From: Punica granatum | Taxonomy: Eukaryota; Streptophyta; Magnoliopsida; Myrtales; Lythraceae | Assembly: GCF_007655135.1 (NCBI RefSeq) | Contig: NC_045130.1 | Span: forward strand, 14,694,001-14,758,000 | Length of the DNA: 64,000 bases | Direction: 5' to 3' | Position numbers and translations under genes: made by a program | Notes under the pieces: model-generated | The model's input: the letters and a program-made list of their open reading frames with translations, nothing else | Database searches by the model: none | Told to the model about the DNA's origin: nothing | Part shown: positions 1-10,799 of the stretch, piece after piece | How the letters are laid out: every line of letters begins with the position of its first letter | How positions within the stretch are numbered: the stretch's first letter is position 1

Positions 1-62
1 AAAAATAAAACATAACCTTTAATAATGTATCATGAAATTGCCTTACGTGGATGTATGTGGTA

Positions 63-187
63 TTTATTAGTATTGAGTGCTTTTGATTTCCAATTTTCCC
101 ACTTTTCTAAATCTAACACATGCATCATCCGAGAATATTCCTTTGGGTGTTATTTATACCTTTGGCCCAAATAATCCCAACAAATAT
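63..187 (+). promoter_or_regulatory. Promoter-like module A, upstream of SPH copy 1
   Basis: This is the first of two direct copies of a segment of about 125 bp that begins TTTATTAGTATTGAG and ends CCCAACAAATAT. It contains TTTATACC (TATA-like) followed by TTTGGCCCAAAT, whose reverse strand has TGGGCC, the site II motif that TCP factors are known to bind. A promoter role is inferred from position and motifs only. Confidence 0.45.
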
Positions 188-215
188 GCCCCTCCGGGGA
201 TATATATATATGGAG

Positions 216-339
216 TTTATTAGTATTGAGTGTTTTTGATTTCCAATTTTCCCCCTTTTCTAAATCTAACCCACGCATAACCGAGAATATTCCTTTGGGT
301 ATTAATTATATCTTTGGCCCAAATAGTCCCAACAAATAT
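216..339 (+). promoter_or_regulatory. Promoter-like module B, proximal to SPH copy 1
   Basis: This is the second copy of the upstream module, ending about 53 bp before the SPH start. The TATA-like element reads AATTATATC here. That would place a transcription start roughly 50-60 bp before the ATG at 393. The core-promoter assignment is inference. Confidence 0.5.
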
Positions 340-392
340 TAAAATCAACAAGGAAAGAAGGAAAATTTAAAACCTCACTTCCCTCCCCGAAA

Positions 393-797
393 ATGGATTC
401 ATCCAAAAGCAGTTCGTTGCTGTTGGTGGCTCTACTCTTGTTGCGGGGGAGGTGCGAATCAAGTATTTTCCAGAAACACAAAACCCATGTCCTGATAAGA
501 AATGACATGCAGGAACAACTCGACATGACGGTCCGCTGCAAATCCAAGGACGACGATCTCGGGGTGCACGTGATCCCTCCCGGAGGGTCTTACGGATTCA
601 ATTTTAGACCCAACTTCTTCTGTACAACACTGTTCTGGTGCAACTTCGAGTGGCCGGGCGCATCGCGGGGTTATAAGGTGTACGACTGCCAGCGGGATTA
701 TGATCGGTGTTTCGACTGCACTTGGAGCATTAAATCGAGCAGCCCGTGTCTGTATAATGCCAAGACTAGTCAGTATGACCTCTGTGATAACTGGTAG
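393..797 (+). CDS. S-protein homologue (SPH / plant self-incompatibility S1 family), diverged copy 1
   Basis: A single-exon gene for a 134-residue secreted protein. Residues 1-21 form a signal peptide (MDSSKSS n-region, a leucine-rich core, probable cleavage after GRC). The mature part carries SPH family landmarks: HVLIRND, a CKSKDDDLG block at 49-57, IPPGG and YGF at 61-69, TTLFWC at 78-83, RDY at 101-103, CFDCTW at 106-111 and SPCLYN at 117-122. Family members are small secreted beta-sandwich proteins; poppy PrsS is the pistil self-incompatibility ligand, but most SPH proteins have no known role. Eight cysteines remain after the signal peptide and there is no N-glycosylation sequon. Compared with copies 2-13 it differs at 9 residues (S8, R18, M39, R48, N70, N84, P88, D98, D104). 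The ATG context AAAATGG is good. I infer a secreted signalling or defence-type ligand. Confidence 0.93.
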   Translation: MDSSKSSSLLLVALLLLRGRCESSIFQKHKTHVLIRNDMQEQLDMTVRCKSKDDDLGVHVIPPGGSYGFNFRPNFFCTTLFWCNFEWPGASRGYKVYDCQRDYDRCFDCTWSIKSSSPCLYNAKTSQYDLCDNW

Positions 798-852
798 AAT
801 GTCGAAGGCTCACCATTCTTATACAATAGTTAAAAACTAGTTTTTGGTCAAA

Positions 853-858
853 AATAAA
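853..858 (+). terminator. Poly(A) signal of SPH copy 1
   Basis: AATAAA lies 56 bp after the stop codon, at the same place as in all later units. It is a plausible near-upstream polyadenylation element; cleavage has not been shown. Confidence 0.45.
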
Positions 859-1490
859 GGTTCAATCGAATCCCAATGTTAATTCAGAGATGGCTAGTTC
901 CTCCATAGCTACTACCCCAGGCTTGCGATGAGTTTGTTGTTATATGGTTGGTGTCTTGGCATAGTGGACACTCTTTGAGCGTAATTTGAGATTGGCTAAA
1001 ACCTCACCGCTTACCCAAAAAAGAAATATCATTTTGGTTACTGATAGGCATTGCAAGCTCATATGTTAAAAATTGCTAATCTCACCATAAAATTGCAATA
1101 CCCAAAAAAAAAAGGCTCAAATAATTCTATTGTGGTGAATTTGGTATAGGTGAAAAACATTAAGTCGCTCGAAAATATGAATATTTCAAATCTTACAGTT
1201 TATTAGTAATTTTTCTATACATATACATATCAAATGCAATGGTTGGTTGAAGCACTAATCACATTTTGACGAGGAAATGTGTAAATCCCTGCCTTCTCAT
1301 TTATCGATCTGTCATCGATATCCTCATATGCTAACCACTTTCCCGAAGATAGGTTACAATATTTTATAAAGTTATAAAAAATTTAAATATTACCATGACC
1401 TTACTCATACTCTTACCAATCTCATGCAACAAGAGAAGGTTGATCGTTATTAATCATAAAAGCTTTTTTCCCCCCTAAAAAAGTCAATCT

Positions 1491-1491
1491 T

Positions 1492-1528
<37 letters not shown>
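1491..1528. repeat. (TA)n(TG)n compound microsatellite
   Basis: Alternating TA runs pass into TG runs just before AAACTTGATAAC. The tract recurs in every unit with small length changes and lies immediately left of the retrotransposon insertion site. Confidence 0.9.
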
Positions 1529-1538
1529 AAACTTGATA

Positions 1539-1543
1539 ACTAT
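1539..1543. repeat. Target-site duplication, left copy (ACTAT)
   Basis: ACTAT precedes the element and ATTAT (19458-19462) follows it. The single C/T difference fits post-insertion decay. Uninterrupted units read AACTATATAATAAA at this point, which confirms the empty site. Confidence 0.8.
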
Positions 1544-4019
1544 TGTACGGACCCGAATGTGGACTCTCGTTGGGGCCCGCATGCGCGCTTTTGGATCGCG
1601 CGGCTTGGGAGTGTCCACCTTCCCGTGGGGACGCGTGACGAACACGCGTGAGAGAAGGAGTCGCCACTTATCATTTTACGACCCGAAGGTCGAAGGTGGA
1701 TAAGTTACCCGGGGTCTAGGGGTCTGGAACACCTAGTTTGTTGTTAAGGCATTGGTTTGTGCGGAACCGGAAAATCCGAGTTCGGGGGTTCATGTTACGT
1801 GCGGGCCTATATCCCGCACGCCCTTTCGGTACTCTGGTTTGCTAGGCTTGCATTTTTGTTTTATTTACCGCATGAATTAGGGTGCACTCGACTCACACGT
1901 TTTGACACCGTAACTTCGATGAATTAAACGATGTCGGTGGAGAAGCCGAGAGAAAAGTAAACCCGTGTATCGGGGAATTGGTTCACAATCTTGCGTTACA
2001 GTTCATCGAACCATGGAGGTTGAATCCCTGCGCGAACCAGAACCGCGAGTTCTTGGATTTACTTGTATCTGGGCAAGCATTAGACCGATTCGATTAATTC
2101 GACTCTCGGACCGTTCGCTCACCGACTAGAATTCTTACAGAATGAATGTACAAAATAAAATCCTTACAATGCTCTCGAAAACAATAAATACAAATTACAA
2201 ATGGCCGAATTCCAGTCGACTCGCGTTCGGTTATTATTCCTCTCTAACTCACCGTGAGTTTAGGGAAAATACCGAAGAACTGAAATTCAATGCACGCTCT
2301 CGCTGAATAGGGCGTTGGACCCCGTGAGTGTTGATTAGGGCGTTGGACCCTGTGATCGATGATTAGGGCATTGAACCCTAATATTATTCGGCCTAGTGAT
2401 CAGGCTCGACCCGCTTGGCAAACAGGTGCGGAAAGATAACATGCAACATGTTAAAAACAGACAAGGTGTTTGTTATTGTCGAGTGTACGTGTTTTAACAA
2501 GTTTATTGATCCGGGGTATTTTGGCATGCAAATCCTACCCTAGACAAACAAGCACGTGCCAATGTTTTAGCATTCGGCTTTGGTTTGAGAACCTGACATG
2601 TCGGGTGTCCGTAGTCAAGTCTCGAGTGTGTAGATTGTTTTTACAGTGATTCGGTGTTGTGACACTGAATTACCACTGAATTAACCCAACTCGTGTTTTG
2701 ACTCTAGATTTGGAACCTAGAGTTCCACCTAACCATTTTCTAGCGTTTGGTTAAGTCGAGTGAAATGATTAGTCAAGTAATTGTATTTTGATACGGAATA
2801 CCCAACTGACATCTTAAACGATGCTAAGATGACGACAAATCACAAAATGATGTTCTTGCCCTTGATTTGAAAATTTGTTTTCATAAAAGGGAAACAACAC
2901 AATATGTATTTGAAAGTATGAGGGTTTTAAAAAGGGCATTAACACCGTTTTTGTAATTCGTTGACACGAGTTACAAATTAATGTCCAATTCGTGTAAAGT
3001 TGTTTAAATTGAATGAATTAACCGTGTGAGCGTCCCGATTAACCCGTTCGTGGAATTAATGCTTAAGGTTATGCCGAATGCATTAATTGTGAAAACGATT
3101 CGTGATTCGACGACCAAAACGATTCCATAATGATCAAGGATAATTCGGTTGAATAACCAACAATACCCTTATAACCGAATGAGTCCTCGATACACAAACC
3201 CATGCATGTTTGTTTTAAAAAGGGTTTTAAACGATGTTTTAACATGGGAATCGTGGAAATATCGAAATTACAATTTCATACAATCCGAGAAACGAATTAA
3301 ACTCGAGATAAGGAAATCATTCTTGATCCAAAAGGCCAAGAAGCCCTCGGCTTCACCTTGTCAAAGATGGTCGAATACTCTCATGGCTCGATTCAAATCA
3401 CAAATGATTTCCTTGTCTTGGTTTAATCATTTTTTCGCATGCTCAAACATCAAATATGATGAATAACACGTTTTTTTGACAAAAGCCGGTATTACCATGA
3501 TTTGATTAACTCATTTAAACATCCAAACATTCACAAACATGTTATTTAAGGAATCGATAAAATAATACCGATTTCATGCATGTAAGAAAACACGAGAAAA
3601 CTCGGGAATCGAACTTAGATCGGGCTAAGAAGGCCGATCTTAACCCGAGGAAAGCAAGCCAAGCCTCGGTCACCTCTTCTTGAGGCAAACCCGAGAGCTC
3701 TTTTGCTTATTTCGGGTCGGGAAGGTCTTCCGAGGGTCGATCCAAACGTTTTCCGACATGCTAACATGTTATATGATGATGAACATGCATAATATAACAA
3801 GAAAGTATGTAAAAATTAAGTCTTGCAAGTTAAACATGCATAAAATGCCATATTACTCCATAGCCATGCAAATAATGTAAAAAGCCCTAACTCCTCTAAG
3901 TCAAGAGTGATTTACCTAGTCTCGGGATACTAGGAAAGAGTCGGGGAAGTGTTCGAGAGTCGGGTGACTCGGTTGAATGCTTGGAAGAGTGCTCGGGTGC
4001 AAGGGCATGCACGTTCGGG

Positions 4020-4145
4020 GAGCTAGGTGCACGAGGCGTGCGGCTGGACGCGTGTGCGTGCGGGGCGCGCGGCTGGACGCGTGTGTGTGCGAGGCGCGCA
4101 GGGCGCGCCGCTGGACGCGCGAGCGTGCGGCTACGGGTGCACTGT
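4020..4145. repeat. GC-rich minisatellite inside the 3' LTR
   Basis: Units around GCGGCTGGACGCG are repeated with GTGTGCGTGC-type spacers. The other LTR has a shorter version at about 17420-17490, so the tract changed length after insertion. Open frames across it on both strands are by-products of its composition. Confidence 0.7.
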
Positions 4146-4332
4146 TCACCCGAGAGCACGATCTTCGCTCGAAATGAGGAAATCAACCTGAAATGATGAG
4201 CAAATGACTTCAAACCAAAAATCTAAGTTCATGAATGAACTCCTTGGGTCCAAAACATGTGGTCCATGGAGTTTGAGAAGTTTTGAACTTAAGTCGGGAT
4301 GATGAACATCGGCTTCCGACTTAAGAAACTCA

Positions 4333-4577
4333 GGCCTTGTTTGGATTCCCAAACACTTAATTTTAACTTTAACTTTAACTTTAACTCAACACACTACACA
4401 ACAAAAACACACATTTTCCAAGTCAAAAATTTTAACTTTAACTTTAACTCAACACACTACACAACAAAAACACACGTTTTCCAAGTCAAATTTATAATCA
4501 CATCTCATTTGTCCTTTTCCACAATCAAAATCAAAATCAAAATTAAAGTTACTGTAACTTTAAATCCAAACGCACCC
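4333..4577. mobile_element. Tourist-like (PIF/Harbinger-type) MITE in the 3' LTR
   Basis: A 245-bp insertion is absent from the other LTR, whose empty site is at 17677-17679. It is flanked by TCA (4330-4332 and 4578-4580). Its ends are imperfect inverted repeats, GGCCTTGTTTGGATT against GGGTGCGTTTGGATT. The inside holds TTTAAC runs and a duplicated block of about 60 bp with ACTACACAAC. GGCCTTGTTTGG-type ends and 3-bp duplications fit Tourist MITEs, although the usual target is TWA rather than TCA. Confidence 0.7.
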
Positions 4578-4720
4578 TCAAAGCTTTCTTCGGGTTTGCT
4601 TCGGTTTTTCTCTCTTGGTTTTGAAGTGTTGAAGCTTGCTGGTTCTTGAGTGTTCTTGGCTATGGAGTTTGAGAGGATTTCTTGAAGGAGAAAGGTTGGA
4701 GAGAGTGTGTAAGAGGAGAA

Positions 4721-4737
4721 GTGATTAAGTTAATCAC
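4721..4737. other. 17-bp perfect palindrome in the 3' LTR
   Basis: GTGATTAAGTTAATCAC consists of two 8-bp arms around one G. It is conserved in the other LTR at 17821-17837, just downstream of the LTR TATA-like box on the minus strand. Confidence 0.5.
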
Positions 4738-6358
4738 TTTTGGGCAATTTATAGTCAAAACTAATGGGCTATTAAGCAAAACAAAGCACCATTAGTGGGA
4801 CCCTTAGCAAATTTCGGCCACCTTAATGAGGATGAGGATGAATGTGGACCAAGTGTTCTTGATGAGGAAGAGTTAAGAGCATTAATGGAGATGGAGTTGA
4901 TGGCTTGAGTGTTGTCTTCAACTTCCCAAGATATTTTGGGCTAGGTGAGGGCAAGAGAGGAAGAAGAATAGGCCGAAAATTTTGGGGCAAGGGGCGGCTG
5001 CCCTTGGGCAGCCTGTGGGTCCCACGGCTCATGAGGAGAAACCGGAAGAAAGCCTGGGTCTCGGTTGGTCGCGCATTCGAAGTTCGTGATTCGAATTGAA
5101 CGTCGAATTGTCGATATGCGCGAGAAAGTGGTTTTAACGAGCCTAAGATTGGCATTTTCCATGGAGAAATATCCCGGAAGCATACGAGGCTCGGAAGCCG
5201 ATTTTGCTTATTGCAGGTGACCAGAGCAAAGTTGTCTGCTTCTGACAGCATATTTTGTGTCTGCATCTCACGTTGCTTATTTTGACATAAATTGTCAGAC
5301 AACGTGGGCACTTGATCCTTAAGCCGGTAATGCAAATATGGAGCCGGAGATGTCCTAGGAGGCCGAAACTGGATTTCTCAGATTGCTTTCTGAGTTTCTT
5401 GGGTGATCCGGAGATCACTGTGATCTCTGTTTGTCGAGATTGGGCCTCTAAGGATATGAAAAGTGCATCTGAGACCCTTAAAGCACTGGTCGGGAGGTCT
5501 AGATGAGTTGTGTGATTCATTCCGACGACTCCACATCGAGCCTTGAGAAGGCTAGCATTGTATAACGTAAGCATTCGGCATCAAGTTTCCCCAAAGAGGA
5601 CCTCCGGATATGGATCTTCACTGAAAATGGCCTTTTGTGCTCCTCGGAGGTTACTCGGGAAACCGTGAAGGGTTTTGCTGTCTGTTTTGCCCAATTGCGA
5701 ATGTCCGCTAGAGTTTTTAGGGCAATATAGTGTGAACTTCGTTTGCCGTAATTCCATCAGACTAGTCTCCGGTTACGCTCTTCCGAAGAAGGGTATGACC
5801 GTTTTGTTGCTCGGAAGTCATTTAGGGTGTTTGTATGGCTTCCAAAAGACAATCTGAAGCTCTGCACGTGCCCTGTATGATTGTGGGGCGTGGCCGCATC
5901 TGATATTTGGAATTAACTTTTCTCCGAGAAACCGGCATTTTTGGACTTCCACTGAAAAGTTGTCTGTATACAGAAAGTTGTTCTGTATAGAGCAGATGAT
6001 TTGCAAAATGCCTTTGGGGACACTTTTCATCTATTTGGCATTGGAGTGGATTTTTGGATTCCAATATTGGCTATCTTCCGATGATTGAGCGAACTATCGG
6101 AAAATAGAATTGTCCGTGTGATATACTGAAAATGCCGGTTTTGGATATTGCTGAGCTCTCTAGTCACTCTGTTGCTCCTTGATGACCCCTGGAGTCCTTC
6201 TGTCATATGGATGTGTCATTTGCTTGATTTTGCTGACTTGAGAATGAATAGTGATTTCTCGCTCTATGGAGCCTTCTTCTGTGATAACGCTCAAGTCGTA
6301 GCATTGTTTGCTATTGATGGACATTGTTTGACTTACGGACCAAAATGGGATGCTGATA

Positions 6359-6374
6359 GCTTGCCCCTCTTTGG
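6359..6374 (-). other. Polypurine tract of the retrotransposon
   Basis: On the minus strand the bases next to the 3' LTR read CCAAAGAGGGGCAAGC. The purine-rich core abuts the LTR start, as expected for the plus-strand primer of an LTR retrotransposon. This supports the minus orientation of the element. Confidence 0.65.
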
Positions 6375-6707
6375 TTGGATGCTCTAATAGATGATTCGGC
6401 CAAAGATATAGAAGAACCCTGTTTTGGTCGTGATGTCCAATATGGCTCCTCCCAAGACTGTCTTCCTTTTTTTCTTTGGATATGTGGGAAATACTGTACC
6501 TAAATGCGAAGGAAAAAAAACGAAATAAGGCATAAGCGAGTCCTGCAATAAATAGGAAGGTGCATAAAGGAAATGCATGTCAAAATGTGAAATGGGCTTA
6601 ATGAAAAATGCGAAGCTCAGAGAAAAGTGTGAAATTTGACAGAAAGAGTTGAGTTTGATGAAAAGTGCGGAGCTTAATGAAAGTTGTGTTAAGTGAGTGT
6701 GGAACCC

Positions 6708-7420
6708 TAAAAGCAATAAATGTAAAGGTGCGTAACCCGAAAACGGTAAATGTTGGGTGTGTAACCCAAAAGCAGTAAATGTGTGGGTGTGAAACCCGAA
6801 AGCAGTAAATGTGTGGGTGTGAAACCCGAAAGCAGTAAATGTTGGGTGTGTAACCCGAAAGCAGTAAATGTGTGGGTGTGTAACCCGTGTGGGTGTGAAA
6901 CCCGTGTGGGTGTGTAACCCGAAAGCAGTAAATGTTGGGCGTGTAACCCGTGTGGGTGTGAAACCCGAAAGCAGTAAATGTTGGGCGTGAAACCCGTGTG
7001 GGTGTGAAACCCGAAAGCAGTAAATGTTGGGCGTGAAACCCGTGTGGGTGTGAAACCCGAAAGCAGTAAATGTTGGGTGTGTAACCCGTGTGGGTGTGAA
7101 ACCCGAAAGCAGTAAATGTGTGGGTGTGTAACCCGTATGGGTGTGAAACCCGAAAGCAGTAAATGTGTGGGTGTGTAACCCGTGTGGGTGTGAAACCCGA
7201 AAGCAGTAAATGTTGGGTGTGTAACCCGTGTGGGTGTAAAACCCGAAAGCAGTAAATGTGTGGGTGTGTAACCCGAAAGCAGTAAATGTTGGGTGAGTAA
7301 CCCGAAAGCAGTAAATGTGTAGGTGTGTAACCCGAAAGCAATAAATGTGTGGGTGTGTAACCCAAAAGCAGTAAATGTTGGGTGTGTAACCCGAAAGCAG
7401 TAAAGCGGGTGTGAAACCCT
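6708..7420. repeat. Minisatellite in the element's 3' untranslated region
   Basis: About 700 bp of tandem units of 29-30 bp built on GGGTGTGAAACCCGAAAGCAGT, interleaved with shorter units of about 17 bp that lack the AAAGCAGTAAAT part. GGGT...ACCC within each unit can pair as a small stem. The position just inside the 3' LTR is where Ogre/Tat elements are known to carry hypervariable tandem repeats that can seed satellites. A 309-residue open frame on the minus strand only reflects stop-free repeats. Confidence 0.88.
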
Positions 7421-10176
7421 GGCTGCAGTGATGTGGGATTTTGCTTTGCAGGATGCCGTGTGCTGAGAGACTCGAGCTCTAGGGTGGAGCGCCTACGTAT
7501 CCCGAGTGTTCCGGAATCAGAGTCCACCGTAGTTCTTGTGTGCTTGTGGTACCTGTAATCCTAGTATTATTAGTAAATCATGTGAGAAATACTAACATGA
7601 GATAGGCACAGATAAACAGCAAAAAGAGCGTCATTGTGATGCACAGATCTTCAGTTTCGAGGTCACTTGAGCAACCCATGAAGAATTTTGCTCTCGTTCT
7701 CAGAGGCCTAGATACGAGGCCTCCAGGGGCCCCCGTTAGCCATGCATGGGCATATCGAGACTTCCCCGACGATGCCCTGGCAGTTCTATTGTTTGTTCGA
7801 CGCGCCCGTCGGCTTTGAACCCTTCTCAATAGGGTACCGTAGGGCGGCTGCATTTGCAACCTGCTTGTAGATTTCTGTTCAGATTCGGTCTGACTCGGTC
7901 TGACCATTTCCAAAGCATTATGACTAGACCCCGGAAAGGAATGTTTGGGATTTCGGTTTTGTGGTAGCCCATTGAAGGGTAGCTGTGACCCATTTGAAGT
8001 TATGCAAAGACAAAGAGAAAAGAGAAAGCTTGGGAAGCACGTTGCCCCAGGCGAAAAGGATACACGGATTCCCGCTTGCAGCGAGATGTACCCCTATTTT
8101 CCTTCGTCCTTCTGTTGTGTAGGCTGTACCGAACTGCTTGGACGGCGTATTCAGTTACCTACTGTGCTTGATGAAGGTTTCCTCTTGGACGGTTGAATGG
8201 TATTGGAGAGCCGATCGGGGATCGTGTTTGAATAGATAACCTGGCCACTTCCTTTGGGGATCCCTTGTCCACATGATATGTGAGAGACTAGGGGGCAATT
8301 TTATCTATCTCTCGTTTTGCTCTCCTTTTGCTTCGGTCACCCACCTTGGGGCCGCACCTCTCAACCTAAAGGGGAAGAACTCTCCTTTTGCCACGACCGC
8401 CCCAAAGGGTTTCCGGTCGTGCCTCTCTTTTACCCTAACTTTTGCCTAGGCCGCCCCGAAAAGAGATTTTCAACCTAGCAGGCTCGATTCTTTTATCTCT
8501 CGAGTTTACAAGAGCAAAGGGTTCGAAAGATTCAACCTCCGAGTGCATTGTTTTATGTCTCCGTCGAGGAGTTGTGTCTGCTGCTCCCCTTTTGTTGGGG
8601 TTTGTTGACTTCTCTGGATTGGCGGCGCCGGTGCTCTTGATGAATCTCGGCAGTGCCTTGTTTTGTTCATTGGCGGGTTTTTCCCGCGTCTTTTCTCTCT
8701 CTTCATTGGCGGGTTTTTTTTCGCTTCTTTTCACTCTTTTTTTTCTTGCAGTTGGGGTTTGTTTTGTACTCCGTGTCTTTGTTTGAAACTCCTCGACTTT
8801 GCATCGCTGAGGCCACTTTGGTGTGCTTCGCCTCGTGGAGACTTGTTGCGTGTTGCTAGCCTTATTTTGTGAGGACCGACTTTTTGGAAGTTTGACTCTC
8901 ATGCACTCGAAAGCTGAACTTCGTGTCATTTGCCATTGCAAGCGTAACATGTGATTTTCCCCTGTTGTCTAGGAAAAGAAAATATCAAATTGCCCCATGT
9001 GGAATAGGAAACCGAGGTTTCCTTGGTGCGAATGTTGATCGGGGATGCCCTTGTCTTCATTTGTGGAAGTGGCCTGTGGCAGGCGCCTTGTGCAATGTCT
9101 CCGATCATCTCTTGCTGTTCTTTGCAGTACGTGCCTCTTGGAGGGTGCACACTGCTGAAGTCACTGGATGTTCAAGGAAGACGGTTGCATAAATGCTGAG
9201 TGATTCTTTCAATTGTCCTCGTCTTCGACTTCATAGGGGGTACCTCATCGTCGAACACCTCCCTCGTCAAAGTATAAGGAAAAGGTCCGAGACAAGTTCT
9301 CGGGAAAGCGTGAACTCACGCATCGCTCTTCGCCTGTGGTCAATGTGTCTCTGTGAAGGATGACAAAGAAGACAATGCATTAGGCGATTATACGGGGGGA
9401 TATGTGGTAAGAAATATGGGGTGGATCCATGGGAAAATCCCTTTTGTCCCACACGCGACCCATGGGGTGTCGTGTGTGGATGACATTTGTTTCCGGGAAT
9501 CTAGTCATCACCACTCTGGAGTGGTTAGACCATGACTGAGGTCACATAAGCATGTTTTCCCTAATTGCAAGTAGGCATGCGCAGCCGTCCTAGGGAAGGC
9601 TCGAGGAGCCGGGTCCCACGAGGACAGGTGAGTCGAACAGGTCCAACAGAACTAATAGGGCGTCGCAAAGACTGTTCTAATATCCTGTTTGAAGGATTTG
9701 TTCATGTCGGGAACCCATTTGTAGGAATGGATTTAAATTAAAGCAAAAAAGAGTTTAAAGAAAACTGCGCATGTTGTTCCAGTGCTTAGTCGGCGGCGAC
9801 GACAGAGGACGGTTGAGATCCATTCTTTGGTTGGAGACATGATCGTGCTAGTTTCTCTTGCATCAAGGATTAGATCAAAATACTCCACTTGTAATACTGT
9901 CACTTGCGCCCTTGGAGTATTATTCGGATGGAGTTGAATCCAAGTCGATTTGGAATTTAGAATGAGCCTGGAAATAACAACAATTCATTTCAGAATGTGG
10001 AAATGCGGAGAACGAGTCAAAATAAGGAGAATCATAGAGGCAGAAATTAAAAACTGTGCAAGGGATTTTCATTAGAGTTTATATTACAGTAAAAGATCCC
10101 TCTTCCGTCATGTGGCCTATAGTTTTGCCAACATGCGGGAGCTTTATGTACATAAGTAGCCTCATGGAGAGGTCAT
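7421..10176. other. Internal retroelement sequence with no recognisable gene
   Basis: This is where protease-RT-integrase would be expected (minus strand, downstream of gag). The open frames are short (at most 171 residues) and compositionally odd. I see no catalytic triads, no YxDD-type RT motif and no HHCC or integrase core. It is either unrelated filler, as in non-autonomous elements, or polymerase decayed beyond recognition. Confidence 0.6.
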
Positions 10177-10791
10177 CTATTCTTCTTTAGTCTTGTCCTT
10201 TCCGAGGGGGTAAGCGCCGATCATGTTGACAGTCGGGCCTGAGCTGGATACGTGGTCAGGGAGAGGATTGGTCTGGACGTTCGGTGGCTTCACCTCATTG
10301 AATGAGAGCAGTTTTTTGTCAATCAACTCCCGCAATCGGCCTCTGAGAACGTGACAGTTATCGGTCGTGTGTCCTGGAGCACCTTGATGAAACTCACAGC
10401 GCAGATTTTGATTCTGTACTGTAGGGTCAAAGTTGGGACCAGGCGCCTCCATTCGGATTCTGTTGCCTATGAGGAGCTGCGAGAGTATCTGAGAGAGAGG
10501 AACAGGAAGAGGTGGATACTGGGGTCGAGGCCTAACCTGGCCTCTATTACCTTGCTAGGTTCGCGAAGCTGGGGCCCGCTGGGCCGGCTGAGGAGTACTC
10601 GAAGCCGGGGGCCCGCTTGATTGCACTTGAAAGGCCGGAGTATATTGCTGACCAAAAGACTGCGGGGCCTGTAGAGGTGCATAAGCAGGAGGAGCTGAGT
10701 AGTAAATCGGTTGAACTGGATATTGTTGCTGCGGGGCAAGATGATACGGCGATGAAATAGACGGAGCGACATTAACTGCATATTGCTGATG

Positions 10792-10799
10792 GTCGGGGT
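10792..10799. repeat. 8-bp target-site duplication of the hAT-like element (left)
   Basis: GTCGGGGT at 10792-10799 matches GTTGGGGT at 12346-12353 with one C/T difference. Eight-base duplications are the rule for hAT transposons. Confidence 0.75.

Larger units (their letters stand above)
1..1543 (+). repeat. SPH array unit U1, left part (interrupted by retrotransposon)
   Basis: This stretch is collinear with the start of each later unit (window base 1 corresponds to 21532). It holds the duplicated promoter module, SPH copy 1, its 3' flank and the (TA)n(TG)n tract. It differs from later units by scattered substitutions and lacks about 47 bp between the two promoter modules (near 190-200), where later units read through a GCCC-AAAAAT-GGGC palindrome. 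The unit is cut at 1543 by the LTR retrotransposon and resumes at 19458. It is the most diverged member of the array. Confidence 0.9.
1544..6358 (-). repeat. 3' LTR of the retrotransposon (left-hand LTR)
   Basis: It aligns end to end with 14949-19457. It begins TGTACGGACCC in plus orientation. The other terminus reads GCTGATA where the partner LTR has GCTGACA, so the terminal CA has mutated to TA. It is 306 bp longer than its partner, chiefly because of a 245-bp MITE with a 3-bp duplication (4333-4580), plus length changes in a GC-rich repeat (4020-4145) and near 1710. Scattered single-base differences show post-insertion ageing. Confidence 0.9.

Noticed and set aside
1650..1670. Second primer-binding-like GGAGTCGCCA inside the LTR
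   Set aside because: Only 10 bases match, not adjacent to an LTR edge; probably coincidental.
6708..7420. CRISPR-like array
   Set aside because: Units are contiguous tandem repeats without unique spacers, in a plant retrotransposon.
6598..7527. 309-residue minus-strand repeat protein
   Set aside because: The frame exists only because the minisatellite lacks stops; unit lengths shift the frame between repeats.
8435..8950. 171-residue basic frame in the retroelement interior
   Set aside because: Low-complexity composition, overlapping frames on both strands and no recognised motif.
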